Assembly: GCA_905182025.1 (NCBI GenBank)
Contig: CAJJAA010000008.1
Coordinates: forward strand, 62,001-126,000
DNA: 64,000 nucleotides
Origin: an uncultured OM182 clade bacterium
GTDB lineage: Bacteria; Pseudomonadota; Gammaproteobacteria; Pseudomonadales; Azotimanducaceae
Direction: 5' to 3'
The notes under the pieces were generated by a model. That model was not told the origin of the DNA and made no database searches. It saw nothing but the letters and a program-made list of their open reading frames with translations. The position numbers and the translations under genes were made by a program. This document shows, one piece after another, positions 9,055 through 17,086 of the stretch. The first letter of the stretch is position 1. Each line of letters begins with the position of its first letter.

Positions 9055-9594
9055 AATAAAAAAGAATCACCGTAAGGTGGTTCTTTTTTTTTGTATTGCT
9101 TTTTGAGGTGGGTCGAACCGTCGAAGGCGGTTTGATCACGCGGGGACGCCTAGTCCTGGCTCCACCAAATAAAAAAGAATCACCGTAAGGTGGTTCTTTT
9201 TTTTTGTATTGCTTTTTGAGGTGGGTCGAACCGTCGAAGGCGGTTTGATCACGCGGGGGCGCCTAGTCCTGGCTCCACCAAATAAAAAAGAATCACCGTA
9301 AGGTGGTTCTTTTTTTTTGTATTGCTTTTTGAGGTGGGTCGAACCGTCGAAGGCGGTTTGATCACGCGGGGACGCCTAGTCCTGGCTCCACCAAATAAAA
9401 AAGAATCACCGTAAGGTGGTTCTTTTTTTTTGTATTGCTTTTTGAGGTGGGTCGAACCGTCGAAGGCGGTTTGATCACGCGGGGACGCCTAGTCCTGGCT
9501 CCACCAAATAAAAAAGAATCACCGTAAGGTGGTTCTTTTTTTTTGTATTGCTTTTTGAGGTGGGTCGAACCGTCGAAGGCGGTTTGATCACGCG
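9043..9594 (+). repeat. Five tandem 113-bp units: tRNA-Ala tail plus terminator
   Basis: Units begin at ctggctccacca at 9043, 9156, 9269, 9382 and 9495, exactly 113 bp apart. The fifth stops at 9594, where the sequence diverges. The units are almost identical; the one difference I see is cggggg for cgggga near 9255. Each unit carries, in order, the tRNA-Ala 3' tip ending CCACCA, a strong hairpin plus nine Ts, a linker, and a degraded T-arm-like stretch (ggcggtttgatcacgc against ggcggttcgatcccgc in the tRNA). The first unit starts inside the real tRNA-Ala gene. The architecture matches the E. coli tyrT operon repeats, though the sequence is unrelated as far as I can tell. Confidence 0.97.
9062..9091 (+). 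terminator. Intrinsic terminator of the tRNA-Ile/Ala unit (first of five copies)
   Basis: Stem aagaatcacc / ggtggttctt (10 bp with one G-U) around a gtaa loop, followed by a run of T. The same hairpin recurs in each 113-bp unit, starting at about 9175, 9288, 9401 and 9514, giving five terminators in series before birA. Confidence 0.9.
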
Positions 9595-9619
9595 CTCATT
9601 TCGGGTCAAGCGGTGCATA

Positions 9620-10585
9620 ATGCGCGCTACTGTTTTGTGGTACACCTCATTGGAAAATCGCACGCTTCAATTAATACAGATCTTGGCGACAGACGGGGTT
9701 GTTAAGGCAGACTCTTACAGTAAGCGAGCGCTAACAAACTTGGCTCTCGCGTACGATGAGGTACAGGGTATGATCAGGCTGCGACAACCGTTAGAGCTCC
9801 TTTGTGATCAGAAAATATTGGACGACATGGCGGTCGATATAAGGCCTCTCGTTTCAAAGATCGACATTCATGCCTCTATCGATTCAACCAATACTCATCT
9901 CATGTCGTGCCTAAAAAGTGAGACCTTTCAGGGCCATGTTTGTTTAGCGGAATCGCAAACTGCAGGGCGCGGTCGTAGAGGTAGAGCTTGGATTAGTCCC
10001 TTTGGGCGAAACGTCTACATGAGTGTCGGCTGGATATTGCCTCGAGGTCTTAAGCCGGGCGGGTTGAGTTTGACCGTTGGGATGGCGATAGTCAGGTTGC
10101 TGCGTGACATGGGTGTATCAGATGTGAGCTTGAAGTGGCCCAATGATGTACTGAGAATTACTGAGGGTCGTTCAGGTAAGCTAGCAGGTATATTAATCGA
10201 ATTGGGTGCGCCGACGGCAAAGGGTACGCCGTTGATCATAGGTGTTGGGCTCAACGTTGACCTCGGGGTCGAGGCATCTGCACTGATTGATCAGCCCTAC
10301 CAAACACTTGGCGAGTTTAAACTCTCCCGCAACGCATTGGTTTCGGGGTTGTTAACAAGATTGTTGCCCGCTCTGAGCAACTTTAGTGAAAACGGATTTT
10401 GCATTAAGGCGAGTGAGTGGGCCGAGGTTAATTTTTATGCCAATAAGGAGGTGCAAATCGTTTTAGGTCAAGATGTTATTCCTGGGATTGATCGAGGTGT
10501 TGATGAGCACGGTAATATTCTCATTGAAACCGAAGCGGGCGTAAAATCTTTCAATGCCGGTGAAGTGAGTTTGAGGCCAATATAA
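9620..10585 (+). CDS. birA: Biotin-[acetyl-CoA-carboxylase] ligase BirA with shortened N-terminal domain
   Basis: BirA attaches biotin to the BCCP subunit of acetyl-CoA carboxylase. From ATG 9620 the protein has 321 residues. The ligase core is clear: GRGRRGRAW (116-124) for biotinyl-AMP, KWPNDV (172-177), GVGLNVDLG, and a C-terminal SH3-like domain. The N-terminal winged-helix that makes many BirA proteins repressors is shortened. About 15 residues seem missing between LIQILATDG and VQGMIRLRQPLELL, so repressor function is doubtful. The start is uncertain: no good ribosome site precedes ATG 9620 or TTG 9650, and the frame stays open into the last tandem repeat. The stop overlaps the next ATG. 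Confidence 0.9.
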   Translation: MRATVLWYTSLENRTLQLIQILATDGVVKADSYSKRALTNLALAYDEVQGMIRLRQPLELLCDQKILDDMAVDIRPLVSKIDIHASIDSTNTHLMSCLKSETFQGHVCLAESQTAGRGRRGRAWISPFGRNVYMSVGWILPRGLKPGGLSLTVGMAIVRLLRDMGVSDVSLKWPNDVLRITEGRSGKLAGILIELGAPTAKGTPLIIGVGLNVDLGVEASALIDQPYQTLGEFKLSRNALVSGLLTRLLPALSNFSENGFCIKASEWAEVNFYANKEVQIVLGQDVIPGIDRGVDEHGNILIETEAGVKSFNAGEVSLRPI

Positions 10586-11289
10586 TGCGTGCAATTGCGT
10601 TGAGTTTGATCGCGGTGAACATTCTCTACTTTCTCTATCAGGGTTTTTATCTGGAGCCAAAACCAACAACGCTTTCGGTGAGGTCTGTCGATGGGTCGCT
10701 TGATCCTGTCTATTTGTTGACTGAGAGTTCAAGCGCAGGTTTGCAGCGACAAAAAGAATTGGACCAAGTGATTAGTAATCCGATTTTGCTGAACGTGGAC
10801 GAAAACAGGCTATGTCAGGCCATTGGCCCATTTGAGGATTTGTTTGCGGGTCAGGCTGCTCACAAGAAGCTCGTTGCGCTGGCGCTTGACGTTGAATTGA
10901 AGGCGGTCGATCGACCAACCGCGGAGCGTGACTACCGGGTGATGATCCCGCCGGCAACCTCTCTGCAGGCTGCCTTTCGAAAGCTTCGCGAGCTTAAGTC
11001 GCAAGAAATCGACAGTTATGTCATTACCCAAGGTGACGATGCTCTGGGTATTTCGTTGGGTGTGTTTTCCACCAACGCAGCGGCCGTATCTTTGCAAAAT
11101 ACGCTTCAATCAAGTGGCTATGCAGCAGAGATCACAGCAATACCGATCTTGGATCGGCGATTTTGGCTATACGGTACTGATGGTGGTGATTTCGAAATTA
11201 GTGCAGCCTTGCTGGCTGAATTGACCATAGAATATCCTGGAATTCGGCAAAAAGAGGGTCAATGTGTCGAACAGACCATTAAATATTGA
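10585..11289 (+). CDS. SPOR-domain membrane protein
   Basis: A 234-residue protein with one N-terminal membrane helix (about 4-21), then a linker and a domain of SPOR type. Residues 150-215 show the pattern ISLGVFSTNAAAVSLQNTLQ and the expected beta-alpha repeat. SPOR domains bind denuded septal glycan, so a cell-division or envelope role is possible. Its start overlaps the birA stop (TAATG). In Pseudomonas a gene of this kind lies after birA and coaX. Here coaX is missing and birA joins it directly. Exact function unknown. Confidence 0.8.
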   Translation: MRAIALSLIAVNILYFLYQGFYLEPKPTTLSVRSVDGSLDPVYLLTESSSAGLQRQKELDQVISNPILLNVDENRLCQAIGPFEDLFAGQAAHKKLVALALDVELKAVDRPTAERDYRVMIPPATSLQAAFRKLRELKSQEIDSYVITQGDDALGISLGVFSTNAAAVSLQNTLQSSGYAAEITAIPILDRRFWLYGTDGGDFEISAALLAELTIEYPGIRQKEGQCVEQTIKY

Positions 11290-11307
11290 AAACTGTCTTA
11301 ATTTAGT

Positions 11308-11336
11308 TTGCGGGCAGTGCAGACTTCGCATACAAT
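11308..11336 (+). promoter_or_regulatory. Promoter of tRNA-Thr(TGT)
   Basis: TTGCGG (11308-11313), 17-bp spacer, TACAAT (11331-11336), then a GC-rich discriminator (ccgcccc). tRNA-Thr begins 23 bp after the -10 box. This is the stable-RNA style also seen before tRNA-Ile. Confidence 0.7.
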
Positions 11337-11358
11337 CCGCCCCCTGTTTTTACAGGTA

Positions 11359-11434
11359 GCCGCTATAGCTCAGTTGGTAGAGCAACTGATTTGTAATCAG
11401 TAGGTCCCGAGTTCGACTCTTGGTGGCGGCACCA
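11359..11434 (+). tRNA. thrU: tRNA-Thr (anticodon TGT)
   Basis: A 76-nt cloverleaf. The acceptor GCCGCTA pairs with TGGCGGC (one T-G pair), the anticodon loop reads ttTGTaa, the T-loop is ttcgact, and CCA is encoded. It heads the Thr-Tyr-Gly-Thr-tuf order known from E. coli thrU-tyrU-glyT-thrT-tufB, but is followed by its own hairpin and a new promoter. Confidence 0.96.
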
Positions 11435-11455
11435 AGTTTTTCAAGCAAGTTTGTA

Positions 11456-11497
11456 GACCGTGGCTTTCGCTTTTGGGCGATGGCACGGTCTTCTTTT
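11456..11497 (+). terminator. Intrinsic terminator after tRNA-Thr(TGT)
   Basis: Stem gaccgtg / cacggtc with an imperfect inner arm, followed by ttctttt. It lies 21 bp after the tRNA and before the next promoter, so tRNA-Thr is probably a separate transcript, at least in part. Confidence 0.75.
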
Positions 11498-11510
11498 AGC
11501 TAAAATTTGA

Positions 11511-11539
11511 TTGACAAGCTGGAGCCTCGAAGGCAGAAT
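11511..11539 (+). promoter_or_regulatory. Promoter of the tRNA-Tyr-Gly-Thr-tuf unit
   Basis: A consensus -35 TTGACA (11511-11516) is followed by 17 bp and CAGAAT (11534-11539), then ctagcgcctc as discriminator. tRNA-Tyr starts 16 bp later. Confidence 0.7.
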
Positions 11540-11555
11540 CTAGCGCCTCATTTTT

Positions 11556-11639
11556 GGAGGGGTTCCCGAGTGGCCAAAGGGATCAGACTGTAAATCTGAC
11601 GCGTAAGCTTCGGTGGTTCGAATCCACCCCCCTCCACCA
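11556..11639 (+). tRNA. tyrU: tRNA-Tyr (anticodon GTA)
   Basis: An 84-nt class II tRNA. The acceptor GGAGGGG pairs with CCCCTCC, the anticodon loop reads ctGTAaa, the long variable arm is gcgtaagcttc, the T-loop is ttcgaat, and CCA is encoded. It is the substrate of TyrS at 7327. Confidence 0.97.
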
Positions 11640-11822
11640 AGGTGGGCTGGATCTTTTGTCAGATCTGGAAATTAGGCAAAAATGACGTAGTGCTAGATGT
11701 TAAGAAAATAATGAGCAGATTAGTCGCTCAACAAAGAGTCGGTTTAGTACCGAGAGGGTAAGGCCGTAAGGCTGAGCCAGCTTGGGGATAGAAAGTAATT
11801 GGTAAGTTGCAGGAAAGAAAAC

Positions 11823-11896
<74 letters not shown>

Positions 11897-11941
11897 ATTT
11901 GGAGCTTGATGAGGAAGCTTATCTGGGTTTGTGGAATGTAG

Positions 11942-12017
<76 letters not shown>

Positions 12018-12178
12018 CATTTGAGGGTTTTCGAGACTTTATTGGGCTGGTTGAGTCGAGTGAAGTGTTAAAAAGAGTATATCGAAGCAGTTTAGTAGTA
12101 ATAGTATGTATCGGTGGGAATTACCCACTGTCCATTGTTGAAAAGTAGTTATTCTGGCGATCTAGGAGTGTAATCCAA

Positions 12179-13370
12179 ATGTCCAAAGAGAAGTTTGAGC
12201 GGACAAAGCCGCACGTAAATGTAGGAACAATTGGTCACGTTGACCATGGTAAGACGACGCTGACGGCGGCGATTACCAAGGTCTGTGCAGAGACATGGGG
12301 AGGCGAGTTCCAGGCGTTTGACTGCAATTGATAATGCGCCGGAAGAGAGAGAGCGTGGTATCACGATTTCGACCTCGCACGTTGAATATGATTCGCCGAA
12401 CCGTCACTACGCACACGTAGACTGTCCTGGTCACGCTGACTATGTGAAGAACATGATCACGGGTGCGGCCCAGATGGACGGCGCGATCTTGGTCTGTTCA
12501 GCGGCGGATGGTCCGATGCCGCAGACACGAGAGCACATTTTGCTGTCGAAGCAGGTAGGTGTTCCTTACATCATTGTGTTTCTGAACAAAGCGGACATGG
12601 TTGATGACGAAGAGCTTGTAGAGCTGGTTGAAATGGAAGTACGAGAGCTGCTAGACCAGTACGATTTTCCGGGTGACGACACTCCGATCATTATCGGTAG
12701 TGCGCTGAAAGCTCTGGAAGGTGATCGATTCAGAGATCGGTGCGCCGGCGATTATTAAGCTGGTAGAGACTTTGGATTCTTATATTCCAGAGCCTACGCG
12801 AGACGTTGACCGAGCCATTTTTGATGCCGATTGAAGACGTATTCTCGATATCAGGTCGTGGCACGGTTGTCACGGGTCGAATTGGTCGCGGTATTGTCAA
12901 GGTCGGCGACGAGATCGAGATCGTTGGTATTCAAGATACGCAGAAGACGACTTGTACGGGTGTTGAGATGTTCCGTAAGCTGCTTGATGAAGGTCGTGCA
13001 GGCGAGAACGTTGGTGTTCTTCTTCGTGGTACCAAGCGAGAAGAAGTAGAGCGTGGTCAAGTGCTGGCGGCGCCGGGGTCAATTACCCCGCATACGAAAT
13101 TTGAAGGTGAGGTTTACGTATTGTCAAAGATGAAGGTGGTCGTCATACGCCATTCTTCAAAGGCTACAAGCCGCAGTTCTTTCTTTGAGACGACAGACGT
13201 TACAGGTCTTGTGAGTTACCTGAAGGTACCGAGATGGTGATGCCTGGTGATAACGTGAACATGGCGTTGAGTTGATTGCTCCGATTGCGATGGAAGAAGG
13301 CCAGCGTTTTGCTATTCGCGAAGGCGGCCGAACCGTAGGCGCGGGTGTTGTTGTTAAAATCAGCGAGTAA
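12179..13370 (+). pseudogene. tuf: tuf copy 1 (elongation factor Tu), reading frame broken by single-base indels
   Basis: EF-Tu carries aminoacyl-tRNA to the ribosome. From ATG 12179 to TAA 13370 the DNA matches the intact copy at 28775 along its whole length (1192 against 1191 nt), but seven single-base indels break the frame. By comparison I place extra bases near 12321, 12729, 12814 and 13181, and missing bases near 13127, 13207 and 13265. Correcting all seven restores an apparently full EF-Tu of 396 residues. Between them the coding is conserved and differences from copy 2 are mostly silent. The gene was therefore functional until very recently or is functional and mis-sequenced. Single-copy rplK and rplA nearby have the same type of defect, so I favour sequence error. 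Confidence 0.9.
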
Positions 13371-13426
13371 TATCGCTAACTGAGTTTGATGATTTGCTAT
13401 GCATGGTAATATCCACGCAACGCACT

Positions 13427-13502
13427 AGGCCAGTAGCTCAATTGGCAGAGCGACGGTCTCCAAAACCGTAGGTTGGGGGTTCGATTCCCTCCTGGCCTGC
13501 CA
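13427..13502 (+). tRNA. trpT: tRNA-Trp (anticodon CCA)
   Basis: A 76-nt cloverleaf with acceptor AGGCCAG / CTGGCCT, anticodon loop ctCCAaa, T-loop ttcgatt and encoded CCA. It sits between tuf and secE, its conserved place in gammaproteobacteria. Confidence 0.97.
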
Positions 13503-13531
13503 AGCAAATCACAAGCACCAGGATGTATTAG

Positions 13532-13897
13532 TTGAGCAATAATGAAGTTTCGGTCGGTAAGCTGGATCCATTGATCTGGTTAGTAGTTGTCGCGATTGTG
13601 TTTGGCGGTGTTTACGCCAACATGCAGTTCGTTGCCGAAAGTGTACTTATTCGAGCGGTTGGTGGCCTAGTGCTGGCAGCTGTTGCAATTGGTATAGCGC
13701 TTCAGACCGTTAAAGGTCGTGCTGCCTGGGATCTGGCGAGAGAAGCTCGCGTAGAAGTTAGAAAGGTAATTTGGCCAACAAGGCAGGAAACAACACAAAC
13801 CACAATGATCGTTGTTGTGGTTGTTATCGTTGTCGGTTTGCTTTTATGGGCGCTGGACTCCGGTCTTAGTTGGGGTGTCCGAGCCGTTATTGGTTAA
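13532..13897 (+). CDS. secE: Preprotein translocase subunit SecE
   Basis: SecE clamps SecY in the SecYEG channel. The 121-residue protein has three hydrophobic helices (about 13-31, 38-56, 91-112), the E. coli three-helix type. The conserved cytoplasmic segment before the last helix reads EVRKVIWPTRQET. The start is TTG 13532, with cagga upstream; no in-frame ATG is available. Its partner SecY is at 39503. It lies 30 bp after tRNA-Trp and 31 bp before nusG, in one unit. Confidence 0.96.
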   Translation: MSNNEVSVGKLDPLIWLVVVAIVFGGVYANMQFVAESVLIRAVGGLVLAAVAIGIALQTVKGRAAWDLAREARVEVRKVIWPTRQETTQTTMIVVVVVIVVGLLLWALDSGLSWGVRAVIG

Positions 13898-13928
13898 CGG
13901 TTTGGTAATCACCACTCAGGAGGTTTGA

Positions 13929-14462
13929 ATGAGTAAAAGATGGTATGTAGTGCACGCCTACTCTGGATATGAGAAGCAGGTTATGCGCGCGCTGACAGAA
14001 CGTATCTCGCTGTGCTCATTTGCCGAGAAGTTTGGTGAAGTCATTGTGCCGGCGGAAGAAGTTGTTGAAATGCGCGCAGGTAAGAAGCGCAGAAGTGAGC
14101 GTAAGTTCTTTCCAGGCTACGTGCTGGTAGAAATGGAGCTCGAAGATGATACATGGCACCTAGTGAAAGAAACGCCGCGTGTTATGGGCTTTATTGGTGG
14201 AAAGGCTGATCAGCCAGCACCGATTTCAGATCAAGAAGCCGCGACCATCTTGCAGCGAGTGCAGGCTGGTAGTGAGCATGCTACGCCTAAAACTGTGTTT
14301 GAACCGGGTGAGTTGGTTCGAGTTGTTGATGGTCCTTTCAACGACTTCAATGGCGTTGTTGAAGAAGTGAATTATGAGAAAAATCGTCTGCATGTGGCAG
14401 TGACCATATTTGGACGTTCAACGCCTGTTGAGCTGGACTTCGGCCAAGTCGAAAAAGGCTAG
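13929..14462 (+). CDS. nusG: Transcription termination/antitermination factor NusG
   Basis: NusG binds the RNA polymerase clamp through its N-terminal NGN domain (about 1-115) and binds Rho or S10 through its C-terminal KOW domain (about 125-177). The product has 177 residues. Recognisable parts are [16 protein letters not shown] at the start, [12 protein letters not shown], and the KOW segment [19 protein letters not shown] strong ribosome site, aggagg, lies 5 bp before the ATG. The S10 partner is encoded at 30201. Confidence 0.98.
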   Translation: MSKRWYVVHAYSGYEKQVMRALTERISLCSFAEKFGEVIVPAEEVVEMRAGKKRRSERKFFPGYVLVEMELEDDTWHLVKETPRVMGFIGGKADQPAPISDQEAATILQRVQAGSEHATPKTVFEPGELVRVVDGPFNDFNGVVEEVNYEKNRLHVAVTIFGRSTPVELDFGQVEKG

Positions 14463-14550
14463 ATAGGTAAGGAGCTGCACCAGATTCGCTGGTGTTAATC
14501 GGGGACCGGCACAAGTCGTCGGGTTTGACCCACAAAGGAGTTTTTTTTAC

Positions 14551-14986
14551 ATGGCTAAAAAGATTGATGCATATATAAAGCTGCAGGTTCCTGCAGGACA
14601 AGCGAACCCAAGTCCGCCTGTTGGCCCCGCACTGGGACAGCATGGTGTGAACATCATGGAATTCTGTAAAGCCTTTAACGCTGAGACGCAAGTCACTTGA
14701 AGCAGGCATGCCTGTTCCTGTGGTCATTACAGTCTATGCAGATAAGAGTTTTACGTTTATTAAGAAAACACCGCCTGCTTCAGTTTTGTTGAAGAAAGCA
14801 GCCGGCGTTGCGAAAGGTAGTCCGACACCGCATACGGATAAAGTAGGCAAGGTTACTCGGGCGCAGCTTGAAGAAATCGCGACAACAAAAATGCCTGACC
14901 TAACAGCAAAAGATATGGATGCAGCCGTGCGGACAATCGCCGGTAGTGCTCGAGCAGCTGGTATCGAAACTGAAGGGGTTGTGTAA
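14551..14986 (+). pseudogene. rplK: Ribosomal protein L11 gene with one single-base insertion
   Basis: L11 forms the GTPase-associated stalk base on 23S rRNA. ATG 14551 opens a normal N-terminus ([20 protein letters not shown], through [11 protein letters not shown]). The frame then hits TGA near 14698. The remaining protein, [20 protein letters not shown] to the C-terminus, continues in the next frame to 14986. Removing one base near 14692 (an extra g giving QSLEAG) restores about 144 residues. L11 is normally single-copy and very important for growth, so a sequencing error is likelier than true loss. The stop overlaps the rplA ATG (TAATG). Confidence 0.9.
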
Positions 14987-15680
14987 TGGCTAAGTTATCA
15001 AAAAGAGCACGTTTGCACAGCGAAAAGATTGAGGTAGGTAAAGCCTATCCTATCGAAGAGGCGGTTCAGATATTAACAGAGCTCGCATCCGCGAAGTTTT
15101 GTGAGTCGGTCGACGTAGCATCAACCTTGGTGTTGATCCACGTAAATCTGATCAAGTTGTTAGAGGCGCAACTGTGCTTCCTAACGGTACAGGAAAAGAT
15201 GTCAAAGTAGCGGTGTTTGCTCAAGGCGAAAAAGCTGAAGAAGCAAAAGCAGCCGGTGCTGATATTGTTGGTATGGATGACCTTGCGGCATCTGTAAAAG
15301 AGGGTAATTTGGATTTTGGTGTTGTCATTGCGACACCTGATGCAATGCGCGTTGTTGGCCAGCTTGGTCAAATACTCGGACCTCGTGGACTCATGCCTAA
15401 CCCACGTCTGGGTACTGTTACACCAGACGTTGCTGAAGCAGTTAAGAATGCAAAAGCTGGTCAGGTGCGATATAGAACAGACAAGAACGGCATCGTTCAT
15501 GGTGGCGTTGGCAAAGTTGGCTTTGAGCCGCTAGCAATTAAGGAAAATATCGAAGCACTTATAGGTGACCTTAAAAAAGGTAAGCCAGCTTCTGCAAAGG
15601 GTGCATATATTAAGAAAATCGTATTGTCTACCACAATGGGTGCAGGCATTCCGATTGACCAATCTACATTAGAGCTTTGA
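14986..15680 (+). pseudogene. rplA: Ribosomal protein L1 gene with one single-base deletion
   Basis: L1 forms the mobile stalk at the E site and represses its own operon. The N-terminal part ([20 protein letters not shown] to FCESVDVA) is in frame from ATG 14986. The rest, [20 protein letters not shown] to the C-terminus at 15680, is in another frame. Adding one base at 15120/15121 (restoring a valine codon before NLG) gives about 231 residues, the normal length. It is probably a sequence error, as in rplK and tuf copy 1 just upstream. Confidence 0.9.
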
Positions 15681-15995
15681 ATCTTAAGTTGTAATTTTTT
15701 GCTGATCCCTTGTTCGATCAGCGAGTAACCAGTTTATCTGGTAATAGAAACTTTGGGGTTCCTGATGAGTCGATTCGATCAACAGAACCTGTCAAAGACC
15801 GTAGGTCGGGTGGCCGAATAGATAGGTCGCCTGTTAATTTCTGAACTCCTGAAACGGAAAAAGAAGCCTGCGCAGACGGTGAACCCGATTCGAAATTTGA
15901 ATCCATCGCCGTATTAGGGTGCTTACGCGTGTTATTACTCATTTGAGAAATAGTCACGGAGTAAGCTTACAAAAGTCGACACAGGAGTATTACTT
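15681..15995 (+). promoter_or_regulatory. rplJ leader (L10 autoregulatory RNA region)
   Basis: These 315 bp lie between rplA and rplJ and hold no supported gene. They contain a hairpin gctgatc / gatcagc (15701-15722), a second small hairpin accag / ctggt near 15727, and a stretch around caaagaccgtaggtcggg. That stretch resembles the conserved core of L10 leaders, where the L10-L7/L12 complex binds mRNA and blocks rplJ translation. The assignment rests on position and this resemblance. Confidence 0.65.
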
Positions 15996-16529
15996 GTGCC
16001 TATAGGACTTAAAGAAAAGCAGGCGATTGTTGCGGAAGTAAACGAAACCGCTAGCGCAGCGCTTTCTGCAGTCATGGCTGACTACCGAGGTGTATCTGTT
16101 GATGGTATGACAGAGCTTCGGAAAGTAGCCCGTGAACAGAATGTGCATGTGCAGGTGATTCGTAACACTTTGGCAAAGAGAGCGTTTGAAGGTACTGAGT
16201 TCGAATGTATGAACGAAGTATTGCTTGGACCAAACATTCTTGCATTCTCCCTCGAAGACCCTGGTGCTGGAGCACGACTCTTCAAGGATTTTGCAAAAAA
16301 GAATGAGGCGTTCGAGATACGAGCTCTTAGCGTTGGCGGGAAACTGCTAGCGGCCGATCAAATTGATGCGTTGGCTAAGTTGCCAACACGCGATCAAGGT
16401 TTAGCAATGTTGATGTCAGTCATGCTGGCACCAGTAACAAAGCTAACGCGTACACTAAACGAAGTACCGACAAAGGTTACTCGTGCGGTTGCGGCAGTTC
16501 GCGATCAAAAGCAACAAGAAGCTTCTTAA
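15996..16529 (+). CDS. rplJ: Ribosomal protein L10
   Basis: L10 anchors L7/L12 dimers to the ribosome and, with them, represses its own mRNA. The 177-residue product starts MPIGLKEKQAIVAEVNETAS. It shows the conserved core DYRGVSVDGMTELRK and VIRNTLAKRA and a C-terminal helix that binds L7/L12. The start is GTG 15996 with acaggag 9 bp upstream. rplL follows after 27 bp. Confidence 0.98.
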   Translation: MPIGLKEKQAIVAEVNETASAALSAVMADYRGVSVDGMTELRKVAREQNVHVQVIRNTLAKRAFEGTEFECMNEVLLGPNILAFSLEDPGAGARLFKDFAKKNEAFEIRALSVGGKLLAADQIDALAKLPTRDQGLAMLMSVMLAPVTKLTRTLNEVPTKVTRAVAAVRDQKQQEAS

Positions 16530-16556
16530 GTAACTTAACTATTGGAGATAGGACTC

Positions 16557-16934
16557 ATGTCTTTATCAAAAGATGATATTTTAAATGCAATCGCTGAAAT
16601 GAGCGTGATGGACGTTGTTGAACTCGTTGAAGCAATGGAAGAAAAGTTTGGCGTATCTGCAGCAGCAGCCGTAGCCGCAGCACCTGCTGCCGGTGGCGAC
16701 GCTGGTGAAGCCGCTGAAGAACAAACTGAGTTTGATGTACTTATTACATCAGCTGGTGAGAAGAAAGTGAACGCTATTAAAGCTGTTCGCGCTATCACTG
16801 GACTCGGTCTGAAAGAAGCTAAGGCATTGGTTGACGGTGCTCCCGCTGCAGTTAAAGAGGGTGTATCTAAAGCCGAAGCAGATGAGATCAAAACACAGCT
16901 TGAAGAAGCTGGTGCTTCTGTGGAAGTTAAGTAA
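16557..16934 (+). CDS. rplL: Ribosomal protein L7/L12
   Basis: The flexible stalk protein that recruits translation GTPases. From ATG 16557 it has 125 residues: an N-terminal dimerisation helix pair (about 1-35), an Ala/Gly-rich hinge (about 36-52) and a C-terminal factor-binding domain containing [24 protein letters not shown] at 16542 is in frame but lies upstream of the clear ribosome site ggagatagga, so ATG 16557 is preferred. Confidence 0.98.
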   Translation: MSLSKDDILNAIAEMSVMDVVELVEAMEEKFGVSAAAAVAAAPAAGGDAGEAAEEQTEFDVLITSAGEKKVNAIKAVRAITGLGLKEAKALVDGAPAAVKEGVSKAEADEIKTQLEEAGASVEVK

Positions 16935-16967
16935 TCCGAGATTGTATCTTGGAAATAGTTGTGCGAG

Positions 16968-17000
16968 AGGCTGACAGTATTTATTGCTGTCAGCCTTTTT
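16968..17000 (+). terminator. rplL-rpoB intergenic hairpin (attenuator)
   Basis: A perfect 10-bp stem, aggctgacag / ctgtcagcct, has a 9-nt loop and is followed by ttttt. This is the place where E. coli has a partial terminator that lowers rpoBC transcription relative to the ribosomal stalk genes. The same role is inferred here. Confidence 0.85.
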
Positions 17001-17086
17001 GCGCTTCAAATTTAGACTTTGCGCGTTGCATGATTGCGGCGCGAAGAGTCACCGATACGAAATAATGATCTAGCCTGGAGGCATTG

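Noticed and set aside
9043-9594. CRISPR array or integrase attachment array at the tRNA-Ala tail
   Set aside because: The whole 113-bp unit repeats without variable spacers, and no cas, integrase or phage gene is present nearby.
9475-9663. Reverse-strand reading frame across the last tandem unit into birA
   Set aside because: The 113-bp unit is not a multiple of three, so any peptide would shift frame from unit to unit; no start signal and no family.
12179-13370. Programmed frameshifting in tuf copy 1
   Set aside because: Seven shifts in both directions with no slippery heptamers cannot be programmed; error or pseudogene fits better.
15718-15957. Reverse-strand 79-codon reading frame in the rplJ leader
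   Set aside because: Low-complexity Ser/Asn-rich translation with no ribosome site, overlapping a structured leader; it reads as chance.
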